Shown: in pieces, positions 27,922 to 36,368 of the stretch
Numbering within the stretch: position 1 is the stretch's first letter
How the letters are laid out: each line of letters begins with the position of its first letter
Assembly: GCF_030164425.1 (NCBI RefSeq)
Contig: NZ_JASNJD010000002.1
Span: 124,001-188,000 of the forward strand
DNA length: 64,000 nucleotides
Reading direction: 5' to 3'
Source: Pseudodonghicola flavimaris
GTDB lineage: Bacteria; Pseudomonadota; Alphaproteobacteria; Rhodobacterales; Rhodobacteraceae
The notes under the pieces: generated by a model
The model's input: the letters and a program-made list of their open reading frames with translations, nothing else
What the model was told of the DNA's origin: nothing
Databases searched by the model: none
Program-made: the position numbers and the translations under genes

Positions 27922-28875
27922 ATGAACGCATCTCTCAACCAGGACGCGCGGGACGCCGACGACACCGGCCTGATCGACGAGATCATCCGGATGTCGGATT
28001 TCAGCTTCGAACGGCTGCCGATGCTGGACATCATTGGCGAACGGCTGGCCGATTCCATCGCCCTCGCCCTGCCCGACCTGACCGGCACCTTCTGCGAGGC
28101 CTCGCTGACCCAGCTCGATTACGTGCCGATGGCGCAGGTCACCGAAACCCTGCCCGATCCGGTGCTGCTGGCGATCTGCGCCTGCCCCGGGCTGCACGGC
28201 CAGATCCTCTTCGCGCTGGACAGCGCCCTGGTGCTGACGGCGCTGGAACTGATGCTGGGCGGCAGCGCCCGGCGCGAGGCGCCGCAGACCCCGACCAGCT
28301 TCACCGGCATCGAACGCGGCGTCGGCAAGCGTCTGGCCCTGCTCGTCGCCCGCGAGCTGCAGCGCAACATGGCCCAGTTCGGCGAACTTGAGATCGAGCT
28401 CGACCGGATCGAAACCGATCCAGATTCCGCCGCCATCGCCCAGCCCGCCAGCCTCTGCGTCCGGCTGCAGATGACCGTCGCGCTCGCCGGTCACACCGGC
28501 ACGCTGGAGGTGATCTTGCCCTATGACGCGCTGGAACCGATCCGCCCGAAGCTGAGCCGCATCCATTTCGGCGGCCCCGGCGAGGACAACAGCCTGTGGC
28601 GCGACCAGCTCGCCAGCCAGATCGAGCGCGCCACCGTCGAACTGGAGGCGGTGTTGACCCAGGTGCAACTGCCGATCCAGCAGATCATGCGCTGGCAGAC
28701 CGGCGAGACCGTCGATCTCTGGATCGAGGAAGATCACCCCGCCACGGTGATCTGCGCCGACACCCCGATGTTCCGTGCCGCGCTCGGCAAACGCAACAAC
28801 GGCAATACCGCGATCCGCATCACCGAAGCACTCGACCCCGAAGAGGAGACCCCCAATGGCTGCCATGATCACTGA
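27922..28875 (+). CDS. fliM: Flagellar motor switch protein FliM
   Basis: FliM links FliG and FliN in the C-ring and receives CheY-P in many species. The 317-residue product has the FliM middle domain and a C-terminal SpoA domain (VQLPIQQIMRWQTGETVDLWIEEDHPATVICADTPMFRAALGKR). The N-terminus reads DTGLIDEIIRMSDFSFERLPML; a clear LSQxEIDxLL CheY-binding peptide is not present, so CheY interaction may differ. It starts 9 bases after fliL, and the next gene begins inside its last 20 bases. Confidence 0.93.
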   Translation: MNASLNQDARDADDTGLIDEIIRMSDFSFERLPMLDIIGERLADSIALALPDLTGTFCEASLTQLDYVPMAQVTETLPDPVLLAICACPGLHGQILFALDSALVLTALELMLGGSARREAPQTPTSFTGIERGVGKRLALLVARELQRNMAQFGELEIELDRIETDPDSAAIAQPASLCVRLQMTVALAGHTGTLEVILPYDALEPIRPKLSRIHFGGPGEDNSLWRDQLASQIERATVELEAVLTQVQLPIQQIMRWQTGETVDLWIEEDHPATVICADTPMFRAALGKRNNGNTAIRITEALDPEEETPNGCHDH

Positions 28876-29242
28876 TCTCCTGATCATCCTGCTGCTGATC
28901 GGCGGCATCGGCTACGGCATCATGATTTCCCGCCGGGTGCAGCGGCTGATGACCTCGCTGCAGGAACTGGAACCGCTGGTCCGCGCCTTCTCCGAGGCGG
29001 TCGACAAATCCGAAACCTCGGTGGCGGCGCTGCGCCAGAACCTCGACGCCCGGCAGGCTGCCACCACCGAGGCCACCCCGGAGGAACCCGCTGCCGCCCC
29101 CGACGCCGAACCCGCCTTCGCCTCGCGCCGCCACGCGACAGAGCCCGCCCGGCCGCGGCTGCCCGGGGTGCAGGTGGTGCGCAACAAACAGGACCTGGTG
29201 CGCCGCTTCTTCGAAACCTCCCGCACCGAATCGAGGGCCTGA
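28856..29242 (+). CDS. DUF6468-type flagellar-locus membrane protein
   Basis: Start at 28856 is set by AGGAG (28844-28848) with 7-base spacing and overlaps fliM by 20 bases. The 128-residue product has one N-terminal helix (residues 5-23, ITDLLIILLLIGGIGYGIMIS), a coiled-coil-prone stretch (SRRVQRLMTSLQELEPLVRAFSEAVDKSE split into short heptads) and a charged C-terminus. It fits the DUF6468 group found directly after fliM in alphaproteobacteria. Function unknown; the position suggests a motor or stator accessory. Confidence 0.75.
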   Translation: MAAMITDLLIILLLIGGIGYGIMISRRVQRLMTSLQELEPLVRAFSEAVDKSETSVAALRQNLDARQAATTEATPEEPAAAPDAEPAFASRRHATEPARPRLPGVQVVRNKQDLVRRFFETSRTESRA

Positions 29243-29244
29243 TC

Positions 29245-29907
29245 ATGGCGCGCGCATGGGGCGGCAAACTGCTGCTGGGCGGCCTCGCCGTCACCGCTTT
29301 CGCCAAGGCGGCAATCTCCTTTCCCACCCTGTCGCTGCCCGCCGAGGAGATGGCCCGCCCCGACCGGATCACCGCCGCCGCCGTCCATGCCGAGGACCAG
29401 CCCGCCGCCGAAGACGGCCGGGTGATCCACTCCACCGCGACGCTGGCCGAGGCGCCGGCGCGACCGCAGGTCTGTGAAACGCCGGAGGAAGTGCTGCAAT
29501 CGCTCAACCGCGAACGCGACCTGATCGCGGCGCAGCGCGCGGATCTGGAAAGCCGCCAGTCCGAACTGTCCCTCGCCCGCGAGAAGCTGGAGATCGAGAA
29601 ACAGGCGCTGCTGGAGCTCAAGGCCTCGATCGAGGATCTGCTGGCCCGCGCCAAGGCGGCACAGACCGAGGATCTGGACCGGCTGATCGCCTTTTACGAA
29701 AACATGAAACCGGCCGAGGCCGCGCGGATCATGGACGATCTGGATATCGAGGTGACGATCCTGGTGCTGGCCCAGATGAAACCGCGTGCCGCGGCGCCGA
29801 TTTTGGCCAAGATGTCGCCGGTCCGCGCCCGCGCCGTATCGAAGATCATCCTCGAACGCTCGCAGCTGCCCGGCGATCAGGATCTGGTCGGCGTCCGCCT
29901 CAAGTAA
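29245..29907 (+). CDS. MotE family periplasmic flagellar protein
   Basis: The 220-residue product has an N-terminal helix or signal anchor (about 8-25), a long coiled coil (about 85-140, ESRQSELSLAREKLEIEKQ region) and a C-terminal MgtE-N-like domain (LIAFYENMKPAEAARIMDDL, ILAKMSPVRARAVSKII). That architecture is the MotE family. In Sinorhizobium MotE is a periplasmic chaperone for the motor protein MotC. It follows the DUF6468 gene by 2 bases. The 5' arm of a strong terminator lies inside its last codons. Confidence 0.85.
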   Translation: MARAWGGKLLLGGLAVTAFAKAAISFPTLSLPAEEMARPDRITAAAVHAEDQPAAEDGRVIHSTATLAEAPARPQVCETPEEVLQSLNRERDLIAAQRADLESRQSELSLAREKLEIEKQALLELKASIEDLLARAKAAQTEDLDRLIAFYENMKPAEAARIMDDLDIEVTILVLAQMKPRAAAPILAKMSPVRARAVSKIILERSQLPGDQDLVGVRLK

Positions 29908-29940
29908 GCTTCGCCGGACGCCGACCAGATCGGTCTTTTT
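29881..29940 (+). terminator. Strong Rho-independent terminator with 5' arm inside the MotE-family gene
   Basis: A perfect 17-bp inverted repeat (29881-29897 with 29915-29931) encloses a 17-base loop that contains the TAA stop at 29905-29907. GGTC and five Ts follow at 29936-29940. The 5' arm encodes the final residues DLVGVR. Confidence 0.85.
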
Positions 29941-30014
29941 CTGGCTGAAACTATCCCGGGGGAGAGGCCGCAGGCCGGCCATGGGGGCAGCCCCCCTCCC
30001 GCACGTCGTCCCGC

Positions 30015-31142
30015 TTACTCGGGGGAACGGCGCAGCACCGATCCGGCGGGCGGCGGGCGCGTCCGGTTGCGCTTGAGATCGAAGACGAAGCCGATGATCT
30101 CCGCCACCACCTGCCAATGTTCCACCGGCACCATCTGGTCGACCTCGACCTGATCGTAAAGCATCCGCGCCAGCGGCTTATTCTCGATGATCGGCACATC
30201 ATGCTCGAAGGCGATCTCGCGGATGCGCCGGGCCATCAGATCCGCCCCCTTGGCGACGCAGACCGGCGCCGCATCGCTGCCCTGCTGGTATTTCAGCGCC
30301 ACCGCGTAATGGGTCGGGTTGGTCAGGATGACGCTGGCGGTCGGCACCGCGGCGGCGATCCGCTGCTGGGCTCGGCGCCGGCGCAACATGGCGCGGCGCC
30401 CCTTGATCTGCGGATCGCCCTCGGAATCCTTCAGCTCGTCGCGCACCTCCTGCACCGTCATCATCTGCCGCCGGCGCCACTCGAACCGGTGCCACAGGAT
30501 GTCCAGCACCGCCACCGGCACCAGAAAGACGGTCGCCGCCAGCAACAGCCGCCGCGCCGCCAGCAGCAGATAGGCCGGCAGGCTCTCCGGCACGAACCCC
30601 GGCGCCTCCCAGATCCCCTCCACCGCCCAGAGCGTCACCCAGATCGCCAGGCCGCCGACCACCAGCACCTTGATCAGGCTCTTGACGAATTCCACCAGCG
30701 TATTGGCCGAGAACAGCCGTTTCAGCCCCTGCACCGGCGACACTTTCGACAGCTTCGGCTTCACCCGGTCCAGCGCCGCCACCGTCTCGCCCTGGATCAG
30801 CACGCCGAAGACGCCGCCGGCCATGATCAGCAGGAACAACGGCGCCAGCACCAGCCCCAGGCTCAGCAGCGCCTCGCGCAACACCAGCCCCAGCGCCGCC
30901 AGGCCCGATCGCCCCTCGCCCACCACCACCTGCCCGGCACCGTCGATCAGCGCCGACAGCGCCCCGGCCAGACGCGGCCCCTGCCACGGCAGGATCAGCG
31001 CGCTCACCCCGAACAGCGACAGCACCACCATCATGTTGCCGGTCTCGCGCGAAGACGGCACATCGCCCTGTTTGCGCGCGTCGCGCAGCTTCTTCTCGGT
31101 CGGCTCCTGTGTCTTCTGGCTCTTGTCCTGATCCTCCGCCAT
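30015..31142 (-). CDS. flhB: Flagellar export switch protein FlhB
   Basis: FlhB controls the export switch from rod/hook to filament substrates. The 375-residue product has a charged N-terminus (EDQDKSQKTQEPTEKKLRDARKQGDV), four membrane helices (about 35-52, 88-112, 142-168, 188-212) and the cytoplasmic domain with the autocleavage site NPTH inside VILTNPTHYAVAL. It is the last gene of the flgB-flgC-fliE-fliQ-SLT-flhA-fliR-flhB transcription unit and is convergent to the MotE-family gene. Confidence 0.97.
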   Translation of the reverse strand: MAEDQDKSQKTQEPTEKKLRDARKQGDVPSSRETGNMMVVLSLFGVSALILPWQGPRLAGALSALIDGAGQVVVGEGRSGLAALGLVLREALLSLGLVLAPLFLLIMAGGVFGVLIQGETVAALDRVKPKLSKVSPVQGLKRLFSANTLVEFVKSLIKVLVVGGLAIWVTLWAVEGIWEAPGFVPESLPAYLLLAARRLLLAATVFLVPVAVLDILWHRFEWRRRQMMTVQEVRDELKDSEGDPQIKGRRAMLRRRRAQQRIAAAVPTASVILTNPTHYAVALKYQQGSDAAPVCVAKGADLMARRIREIAFEHDVPIIENKPLARMLYDQVEVDQMVPVEHWQVVAEIIGFVFDLKRNRTRPPPAGSVLRRSPE

Positions 31143-31145
31143 GGC

Positions 31146-31901
31146 TCAGAACCGCATCAGGCCCAGCCAGTCGGTGAACTGGCCGAGGAAATGGTCGATC
31201 ATCGCCGGGGTGGCGACCGAAAGCACCAGCAGCCCCGCCGCGATCAGGATCGAGGCGGCGACGAAGAACACCGGCAGCTGCGGCATCATCCGGTTGGCCA
31301 GCCCCATCCCCAGATTCAGGATCACCCCCATCACGAAGAAGGGCGCCGCGATCGACATCCCGATATAGAGGCTGTGCCCGCCGGCCCGTACCATCTGCTC
31401 GGCCAGATCGCCCGCCATCACCAGGCCGACGGGAAACACGTTGTAGCTGTCCAGCAGCGCCCGCAGGATCAGGTGATGCGCGTCGGAGGCGAAGATCCCC
31501 GCCACCGCCCCCAGGATCAGCAGCGTCGCCACCAGCGTCGCCCCCTCGAAAGCGCCAAGCGCCGGACCGAAGGCATTGGCAAGGCCCGAGACCTGACCGA
31601 CCTGATAGCCGGCGAAATCCATCGCCGCCAGCAGCACCCGGGCACAGAGACCGATCCAGACCCCGATGGTCAGCTCCAGCCCCAGCAGCAGCACCATGGC
31701 CACTGGCGTCTCCGGCAGATCCGGCCGCACCGGTGTCGCCGGATAGAGCGCGGCACAGAGCACCAGCGCGAAGATCAGCCGCGCCCGCAGCGGGATCTGC
31801 GTCTCGCCAAATCCCGGCATGAACATCAGCGCGCCACCGATCCGCGCCACCACCACGAAATAGCCGAAGATGAGACCGGCGCTATACTCCTCCAGCCCCA
31901 T
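31146..31901 (-). CDS. fliR: Flagellar export gate protein FliR
   Basis: The 251-residue product has about six membrane helices (FGYFVVVARIGGALMFMPGFG, LIFALVLCAALYP, VLLLGLELTIGVWIGLCARVL, ALLDSYNVFPVG and others) typical of FliR, the single-copy subunit that closes the FliP5-FliQ4-FliR1 gate. It starts one base after the flhA stop and ends three bases before flhB. Confidence 0.96.
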   Translation of the reverse strand: MGLEEYSAGLIFGYFVVVARIGGALMFMPGFGETQIPLRARLIFALVLCAALYPATPVRPDLPETPVAMVLLLGLELTIGVWIGLCARVLLAAMDFAGYQVGQVSGLANAFGPALGAFEGATLVATLLILGAVAGIFASDAHHLILRALLDSYNVFPVGLVMAGDLAEQMVRAGGHSLYIGMSIAAPFFVMGVILNLGMGLANRMMPQLPVFFVAASILIAAGLLVLSVATPAMIDHFLGQFTDWLGLMRF

Positions 31902-31902
31902 G

Positions 31903-34002
31903 CTAGCCGCCGATCGTCGCCACCGTGCGCAACGACGCCTTGCGGTGCACCTCGTTGTGGGAAATCACCTGGGTGATCGGGCTGACGCGCTCCAGGATCT
32001 GGCGCACGTAGGGGCGGACATCCGGGGTCACCAGCAATGCCGGCCACTGATCGCCCTCGGCGAATTTCTGGATTTCCTTCCGTGCCGCCAGAACGAAGTC
32101 CTGCACCCGCGCCGGCGACATCAGAAAGGCGTTCTCCTCGCCGCCGGGAGAGACGGCGGTGTTCAGCTCGCGCTCCCACTCCGGGCTCAGCACGATGACC
32201 GGGACATAGCCCTTGGCATCGGCCAGCGACTGGCAGATCTGCTTGGCCAGCCGGCCGCGCACATGCTCGACCACGGCGCGCAGGTTCTGGGTGGTGGCGG
32301 TCGCCTCGGCCACCGCCTCGATGATCCGCGACAGGTTGCGGATCGACACCCGCTCGGCCAGGAGCGCCTGCAGCACATGCTGCAACAGGACCGAGGGCGA
32401 CTTGTTCGAGATATCGCCGAGGAGCTTCTGGTATTCCTTGCTCTGCCCGCCGATCAGTTCCTGGGTTGCGGCATAGGTCATGAGCTCCGGCATGTATTCC
32501 TTGATCACCTCGGTCAGATGGGTGGTGATCACGCTTTCGGGGTCGACCACGGTCAGCCCGCGCATCTCCGCCTCGGACGCGCGGGCCTGATCGACCCAGA
32601 CCGCGTTCAGCCCGAAGGTGGGTTCGCGGGTGCGCTCGCCGACCAGATCGCTGTCCTTGCCGCCCGGATCGATCACCATCATCGACCCCGGGCGCACCTC
32701 GCCCCGGGCGGTCTCCACCCCCTGCAGCGAGATCGCATAGGTCATCGCCGGCAGCGCGCTGTCGTCCTTGATCCGCACCGGCGGCATGACGAAGCCGAAA
32801 TCCTTGATGAAGAGGTTGCGCAGGCTCTTCACCTTGCCCGGCAGCGCCGCGTCGGGCGAGGCGATCAGCGGCACCAGCGCGCCGCCCAGATCCAGCCGCA
32901 GGTCGTCCAGCTTCAGCGCCTCGGCGATCGGGTCTTCGGCCTTCTTGCTCTTGCCCTCGGCACGGGCGGCGGCGGCCTTGGCGCGATCCTGATCGCGCAG
33001 ATGGGTCTGCATGATATAACCCAGCACCGCCATCCCCGCCGCCAGGGCGGTGAAGATCAGAAAGGGAAAGCCCGGCAGGAAACCGATCATGAAGGCCAGA
33101 ACCGCCGCCATGTAGAGCGCCTTGGGAAACCCGCTCAGCTGTTTCAGGATCGCCTCGTTCGCCGCCCCCTGGGTGCCGCCCTTGGTCACCAGAAGCCCGG
33201 CGGCCAGCGACACCACCAGCGCCGGGATCTGGGTGACCAGCCCGTCGCCGATGGTCAGCGCGGTGTAATTGCCGGCCGCCTGCATCACGCTCAGCCCGTG
33301 GCTGGCGATACCGATCAGGATGCCGCCGACCACGTTGATCAGGGTGATGATCAGCCCGGCCACCGCGTCACCACGGACGAATTTCGACGCCCCGTCCATC
33401 GCCCCGAAAAACGCGCTTTCCTCCTCCAGCACCCGGCGACGTTCGCGGGCCTGCTCCTCGTTGATCAGCCCGGCGCCCAGATCGGCGTCGATCGCCATCT
33501 GCTTGCCCGGCATCGCATCCAGCGAGAACCGTGCCGCCACCTCGGCGATGCGGGTGGAGCCCTTGGTGATCACCACGAAGTTGATGATTACGAGGATGGC
33601 GAAGATCACGATCCCGATGATGAAATCGCCCCCCACGATGAAGCGGGAGAAGCCGGAGATCACCTTGCCTGCGGCCTCCGACCCCTCGTGCCCGCGGCTC
33701 AGGATCAGCCGGGTGGAGGAGACGTTGAGCGCCAGTCGCAGCATGGTCACGACCAGCAAGACGGTGGGAAAGGAGTTGAATTCCAGCGGCGTCGGGATCC
33801 ACAGCGCCACCATCAGGATCAGCACCGCCAGCGACAGCGAGATTGCCAGCCCGAAATCCAGCAGGAAAGGCGGCATCGGCACGAACAGCATGCCGAGGAT
33901 CAGCACCACGCCAATGGCGAAGCCCACGTCGCGGTTGGCCAGCCCGGTCTGCGCCCAGAGGCCGGAAACCGATTTCGGCACAGTGATGTCCCTAGCGCTC
34001 AT
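31903..34002 (-). CDS. flhA: Flagellar export protein FlhA
   Basis: The 699-residue product is the nonameric export-gate protein that docks chaperone-substrate complexes. Eight N-terminal membrane helices span about residues 20-330 and include the FHIPEP-type loop (GSTRIAEVAARFSLDAMPGKQMAIDADLGAGL, around 150-185). The cytoplasmic domain follows with a conserved VVDPESVITTHLTEVI-type segment. A GAGGGGCGG stretch precedes the ATG. It lies between the lytic transglycosylase gene and fliR. Confidence 0.97.
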   Translation of the reverse strand: MSARDITVPKSVSGLWAQTGLANRDVGFAIGVVLILGMLFVPMPPFLLDFGLAISLSLAVLILMVALWIPTPLEFNSFPTVLLVVTMLRLALNVSSTRLILSRGHEGSEAAGKVISGFSRFIVGGDFIIGIVIFAILVIINFVVITKGSTRIAEVAARFSLDAMPGKQMAIDADLGAGLINEEQARERRRVLEEESAFFGAMDGASKFVRGDAVAGLIITLINVVGGILIGIASHGLSVMQAAGNYTALTIGDGLVTQIPALVVSLAAGLLVTKGGTQGAANEAILKQLSGFPKALYMAAVLAFMIGFLPGFPFLIFTALAAGMAVLGYIMQTHLRDQDRAKAAAARAEGKSKKAEDPIAEALKLDDLRLDLGGALVPLIASPDAALPGKVKSLRNLFIKDFGFVMPPVRIKDDSALPAMTYAISLQGVETARGEVRPGSMMVIDPGGKDSDLVGERTREPTFGLNAVWVDQARASEAEMRGLTVVDPESVITTHLTEVIKEYMPELMTYAATQELIGGQSKEYQKLLGDISNKSPSVLLQHVLQALLAERVSIRNLSRIIEAVAEATATTQNLRAVVEHVRGRLAKQICQSLADAKGYVPVIVLSPEWERELNTAVSPGGEENAFLMSPARVQDFVLAARKEIQKFAEGDQWPALLVTPDVRPYVRQILERVSPITQVISHNEVHRKASLRTVATIGG

Positions 34003-34009
34003 CCGCCCC

Positions 34010-34846
34010 TCAATTCACCACTTTGTAATCCGGCAGCACGGCGCGGATCGGATGGCTGGAATAGATCGAAAACCGCTCGCCCCTGCGGCCATCCCCGCCG
34101 GCGCTGCCCCAGTAGACCGGCGGCAGCGGCAGCGGCGCCACCGGCTCGGCAGTGGCGGCGACATTGAACATCGCTGCGCCGCGCGCCTGTGCGATCAGCC
34201 GGCCCAGGTCGGCCTGAACCGCCGCCTGATTGCGCCGCAGCCCGGTCAGATAGCGGGTCTGATACCCTTCGGTCGCCGAATGATATCGCCCGGCGGCGGC
34301 CCACCATGTGCCAGTCTGATCGAAGAGCGACCGCAGATAGCGCGCCGCGTAATCCACATTGGCCTGAGGATCGAAGGCCTCCGCCAGCGAGGTGAAGGCC
34401 TCCCCGTGCCAGCGCTGGTTCACCTGCATGCAGCCGACGTCGATCGAGCTCTGGCCGGCGGCCTGCCGCGCCCGGACCCAGGCAATAGCCTCCTGCTTGT
34501 TGCGGAAAAACGCGCCCTCGCCCTCGGCATTCACGGTCCAGGGCCAGACGGTCAGCCCCTGCGCCCCGCGCCGGCCTGCCTCCTGCACGCCGATGGCGAG
34601 CAAGAGATTGTCTGGAATGCCGTAGCGCGCCTGGGCATCAAGGATCGCGGCAATGCAATCCGCCCCGGTCTCCGCCACTGCCGCGGCCTGCGGCGCGCGT
34701 GCCACCGGCTCGGGCTGCGGCGCGGAAGATGTGTAGAACCCCGAAAAGAACTCCGCCCGCGCCGGCAGACCACCCCAGCCCCCGGCCCCGGCGACGATCG
34801 CCACCGTCGCCACGCCCATTGCGCCCCTGTGCCGGATACCGGCCAC
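34010..34846 (-). CDS. Lytic transglycosylase (SLT domain), flagellar-locus exported enzyme
   Basis: It probably opens peptidoglycan for rod passage. The 278-residue product has a signal peptide (cleavage near PARAEF). The SLT fold shows AIGVQEAG (catalytic Glu), IDVGCMQVNQRWH, NVDYAARYLRSLF and WWAAAGRYHSA. The start is a GTG at 34846; ATG 34819 with AGGGG four bases upstream is an alternative and still leaves a good signal peptide. The rod-binding FlgJ-like protein at 39347 has no muramidase domain, so this enzyme may supply that activity, like SltF in Rhodobacter. Confidence 0.88.
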   Translation of the reverse strand: MAGIRHRGAMGVATVAIVAGAGGWGGLPARAEFFSGFYTSSAPQPEPVARAPQAAAVAETGADCIAAILDAQARYGIPDNLLLAIGVQEAGRRGAQGLTVWPWTVNAEGEGAFFRNKQEAIAWVRARQAAGQSSIDVGCMQVNQRWHGEAFTSLAEAFDPQANVDYAARYLRSLFDQTGTWWAAAGRYHSATEGYQTRYLTGLRRNQAAVQADLGRLIAQARGAAMFNVAATAEPVAPLPLPPVYWGSAGGDGRRGERFSIYSSHPIRAVLPDYKVVN

Positions 34847-34847
34847 C

Positions 34848-35117
34848 TCAGACGCCGCCGCTGACGATCAGGTCGAACACCTGGTTCGACAGCCGGGTCA
34901 GCATCCCGAAAATGAAGGGCAGCGTCAGCGCCAGCGCCAGAAAGATCGCCACGATCTTCGGCACGAAGGTCAGGGTCATCTCCTGGATCTGGGTCAGCGC
35001 CTGCACGAAGGACACGATCAGCCCGACCAGCAGCGCCACCCCCATCACCGGGGCCGAGGCCAGCAGCACGGTATTCAGCGTCAGCCGAATGACCTCATAT
35101 GTGCTGAGCGTGTCCAA
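34848..35117 (-). CDS. fliQ: Flagellar export gate protein FliQ
   Basis: The TTG at 35117 gives 89 residues, the normal FliQ length, with GGGAGAGAG about 10 bases upstream; an upstream GTG (35150) would add an unlikely N-terminus. Two membrane helices are seen (LNTVLLASAPVMGVALLVGLIVSF and KIVAIFLALALTLPFIFGML) with the FliQ segment FVQALTQIQEMTLTFVPKI between them. FliQ lies between fliE and the transglycosylase gene. Confidence 0.93.
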   Translation of the reverse strand: MDTLSTYEVIRLTLNTVLLASAPVMGVALLVGLIVSFVQALTQIQEMTLTFVPKIVAIFLALALTLPFIFGMLTRLSNQVFDLIVSGGV

Positions 35118-35168
35118 ACGTCGACTCTCTCCCGCGGGCCGGGGCGGCACCCGCCCCGATCAATGATG

Positions 35169-35489
35169 TCAGATCGGCATGTTCATAATGTCTTTGTAGG
35201 CATCGACCAGCTTGTCGCGCAGCGCCACCGAAACCCGGACGGTGCTTTCCATCGCCATCGTCGCCTCGACCACCTGCTGCAGCCCGGCCTTTTCGGTCAG
35301 GCCGGCGGCGGCGGTGGCATCGCCCAGGCGCACGGTCTGCGCCGCCGAACTGGCGGCGTCGCGGATCATGTCCCCGAAGCTCGGCCCTTCGGCGGGGGCG
35401 ACGGCGGCGGCGTCGCCGCTCAGCGACTTGGCCTTGCCATAGGCCGCCTCGATGGCCAGTTCGGGACGGATAAAGCTCGCGTCGGTCAT
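35169..35489 (-). CDS. fliE: Flagellar hook-basal body protein FliE
   Basis: FliE is the first rod component on the MS-ring and is required for export-gate function. The 106-residue product shows PSFGDMIRDAASSAAQT followed by GLQQVVEATMAMESTVRVSVALRDKLVDAYKDIMNM, the standard FliE C-terminus. It follows flgC by about 37 bases in the flgB-flgC-fliE order. Confidence 0.95.
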   Translation of the reverse strand: MTDASFIRPELAIEAAYGKAKSLSGDAAAVAPAEGPSFGDMIRDAASSAAQTVRLGDATAAAGLTEKAGLQQVVEATMAMESTVRVSVALRDKLVDAYKDIMNMPI

Positions 35490-35526
35490 GGGTCAGTCCT
35501 GTTTCACCGGCATCCAGTCGCCGGAC

Positions 35527-35937
35527 CTATTTCAGAAGATCGATCAACTCGCCGCGCATTTCCTTGGCGTTCTCCAGCATGGTGAGGTTAGCCTCATAGC
35601 TGCGCGACGCCTCGCGCATGTTGCTCATCTCGATCAGCGGGTTGACGTTCGGCAGCTTGACATAGCCGTTCTCGTCGGCGCCCGGATGCGCCGGATCGAA
35701 GCGCAGCAGGAATTCACCCTGATCGCGGGTGATGTCGCTGACCTGCACCATCGCGGCGCCGGTTGCCTCATCCGTCAGCTCGCCGAAGCTGACCACCTTG
35801 CGGCGATAGGGGTCGCCGCCCGGCTCCTGCGAGGTGGTGGCGGAGTTGGCGACGTTTTCCGACACCACCCGCAACCGCTCACCCTGGGCGCGCATGCCGC
35901 TGGCGGCAATCTTGACGATCGAAGAAAGCGTATCCAT
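35527..35937 (-). CDS. flgC: Flagellar proximal rod protein FlgC
   Basis: The 136-residue product begins with the rod-protein motif (SSIVKIAASGMRAQGERLRVVSENVANSATT), has the PYRRKVVSF segment, and ends VKLPNVNPLIEMSNMREASRSYEANLTMLENAKEM in the usual coiled-coil form. AGGA is about 8 bases before the ATG. It follows flgB by 11 bases. Confidence 0.96.
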   Translation of the reverse strand: MDTLSSIVKIAASGMRAQGERLRVVSENVANSATTSQEPGGDPYRRKVVSFGELTDEATGAAMVQVSDITRDQGEFLLRFDPAHPGADENGYVKLPNVNPLIEMSNMREASRSYEANLTMLENAKEMRGELIDLLK

Positions 35938-35948
35938 CGGCCCCGTCC

Positions 35949-36302
35949 TCAGCTGCCGCCGGCCACGGTCAGCACCATCTCATGCGCCTTGCGATAGAGA
36001 TTGGACGCGAGCCGATACTGGCCGGAGGTATTGGCGGCCTCGAGGATCTGCTCCTCGAGCACGACGGTGTTGCCCGAAATCGTCTCGCCATTCTCACCCT
36101 CGACCTCGCGCACCTGCGCCTCTGGCAGGACCGCGACCCCCTCGGTGCTGTCGAGATAGGAGGCGAAGCTCTCCACCTCCCGGGCACGGTAATCCGCGAC
36201 ATCGGCATTGGCGATATTCTCGGACACCGTGCGCTGACGGTCCGACAGCCATTGCAGACGACGCGAGGCCAGCTGAAACAGATTGAGGGACTCGTGATTC
36301 AT
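35949..36302 (-). CDS. flgB: Flagellar proximal rod protein FlgB
   Basis: Start at 36302 (MNHESLNLFQLASRRLQ) is preferred over the adjacent ATG because GGAG sits 6 bases upstream. The 117-residue product has the rod motif RQRTVSENIANADVADYRAREVESF and the C-terminal helix GQYRLASNLYRKAHEMVLTVAG. It is the first gene of the long fliE/fliQ/flhA/fliR/flhB unit and is divergent from fliI. Confidence 0.94.
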   Translation of the reverse strand: MNHESLNLFQLASRRLQWLSDRQRTVSENIANADVADYRAREVESFASYLDSTEGVAVLPEAQVREVEGENGETISGNTVVLEEQILEAANTSGQYRLASNLYRKAHEMVLTVAGGS

Positions 36303-36368
36303 CATGGACTCCGGAACAATTCTTGTCGATGATACCAAACAGTACAAAGATTAACAGGGGTTATTCTT

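Noticed and set aside
30117-31976. 619-residue + strand frame opposite flhB and fliR
   Set aside because: Its composition is dominated by His, Gln and Arg with no domain; the opposite strand encodes intact flhB and fliR.
31870-34167. 765-residue + strand frame opposite flhA
   Set aside because: It is a shadow of flhA in the antisense direction, with no ribosome site or family resemblance.
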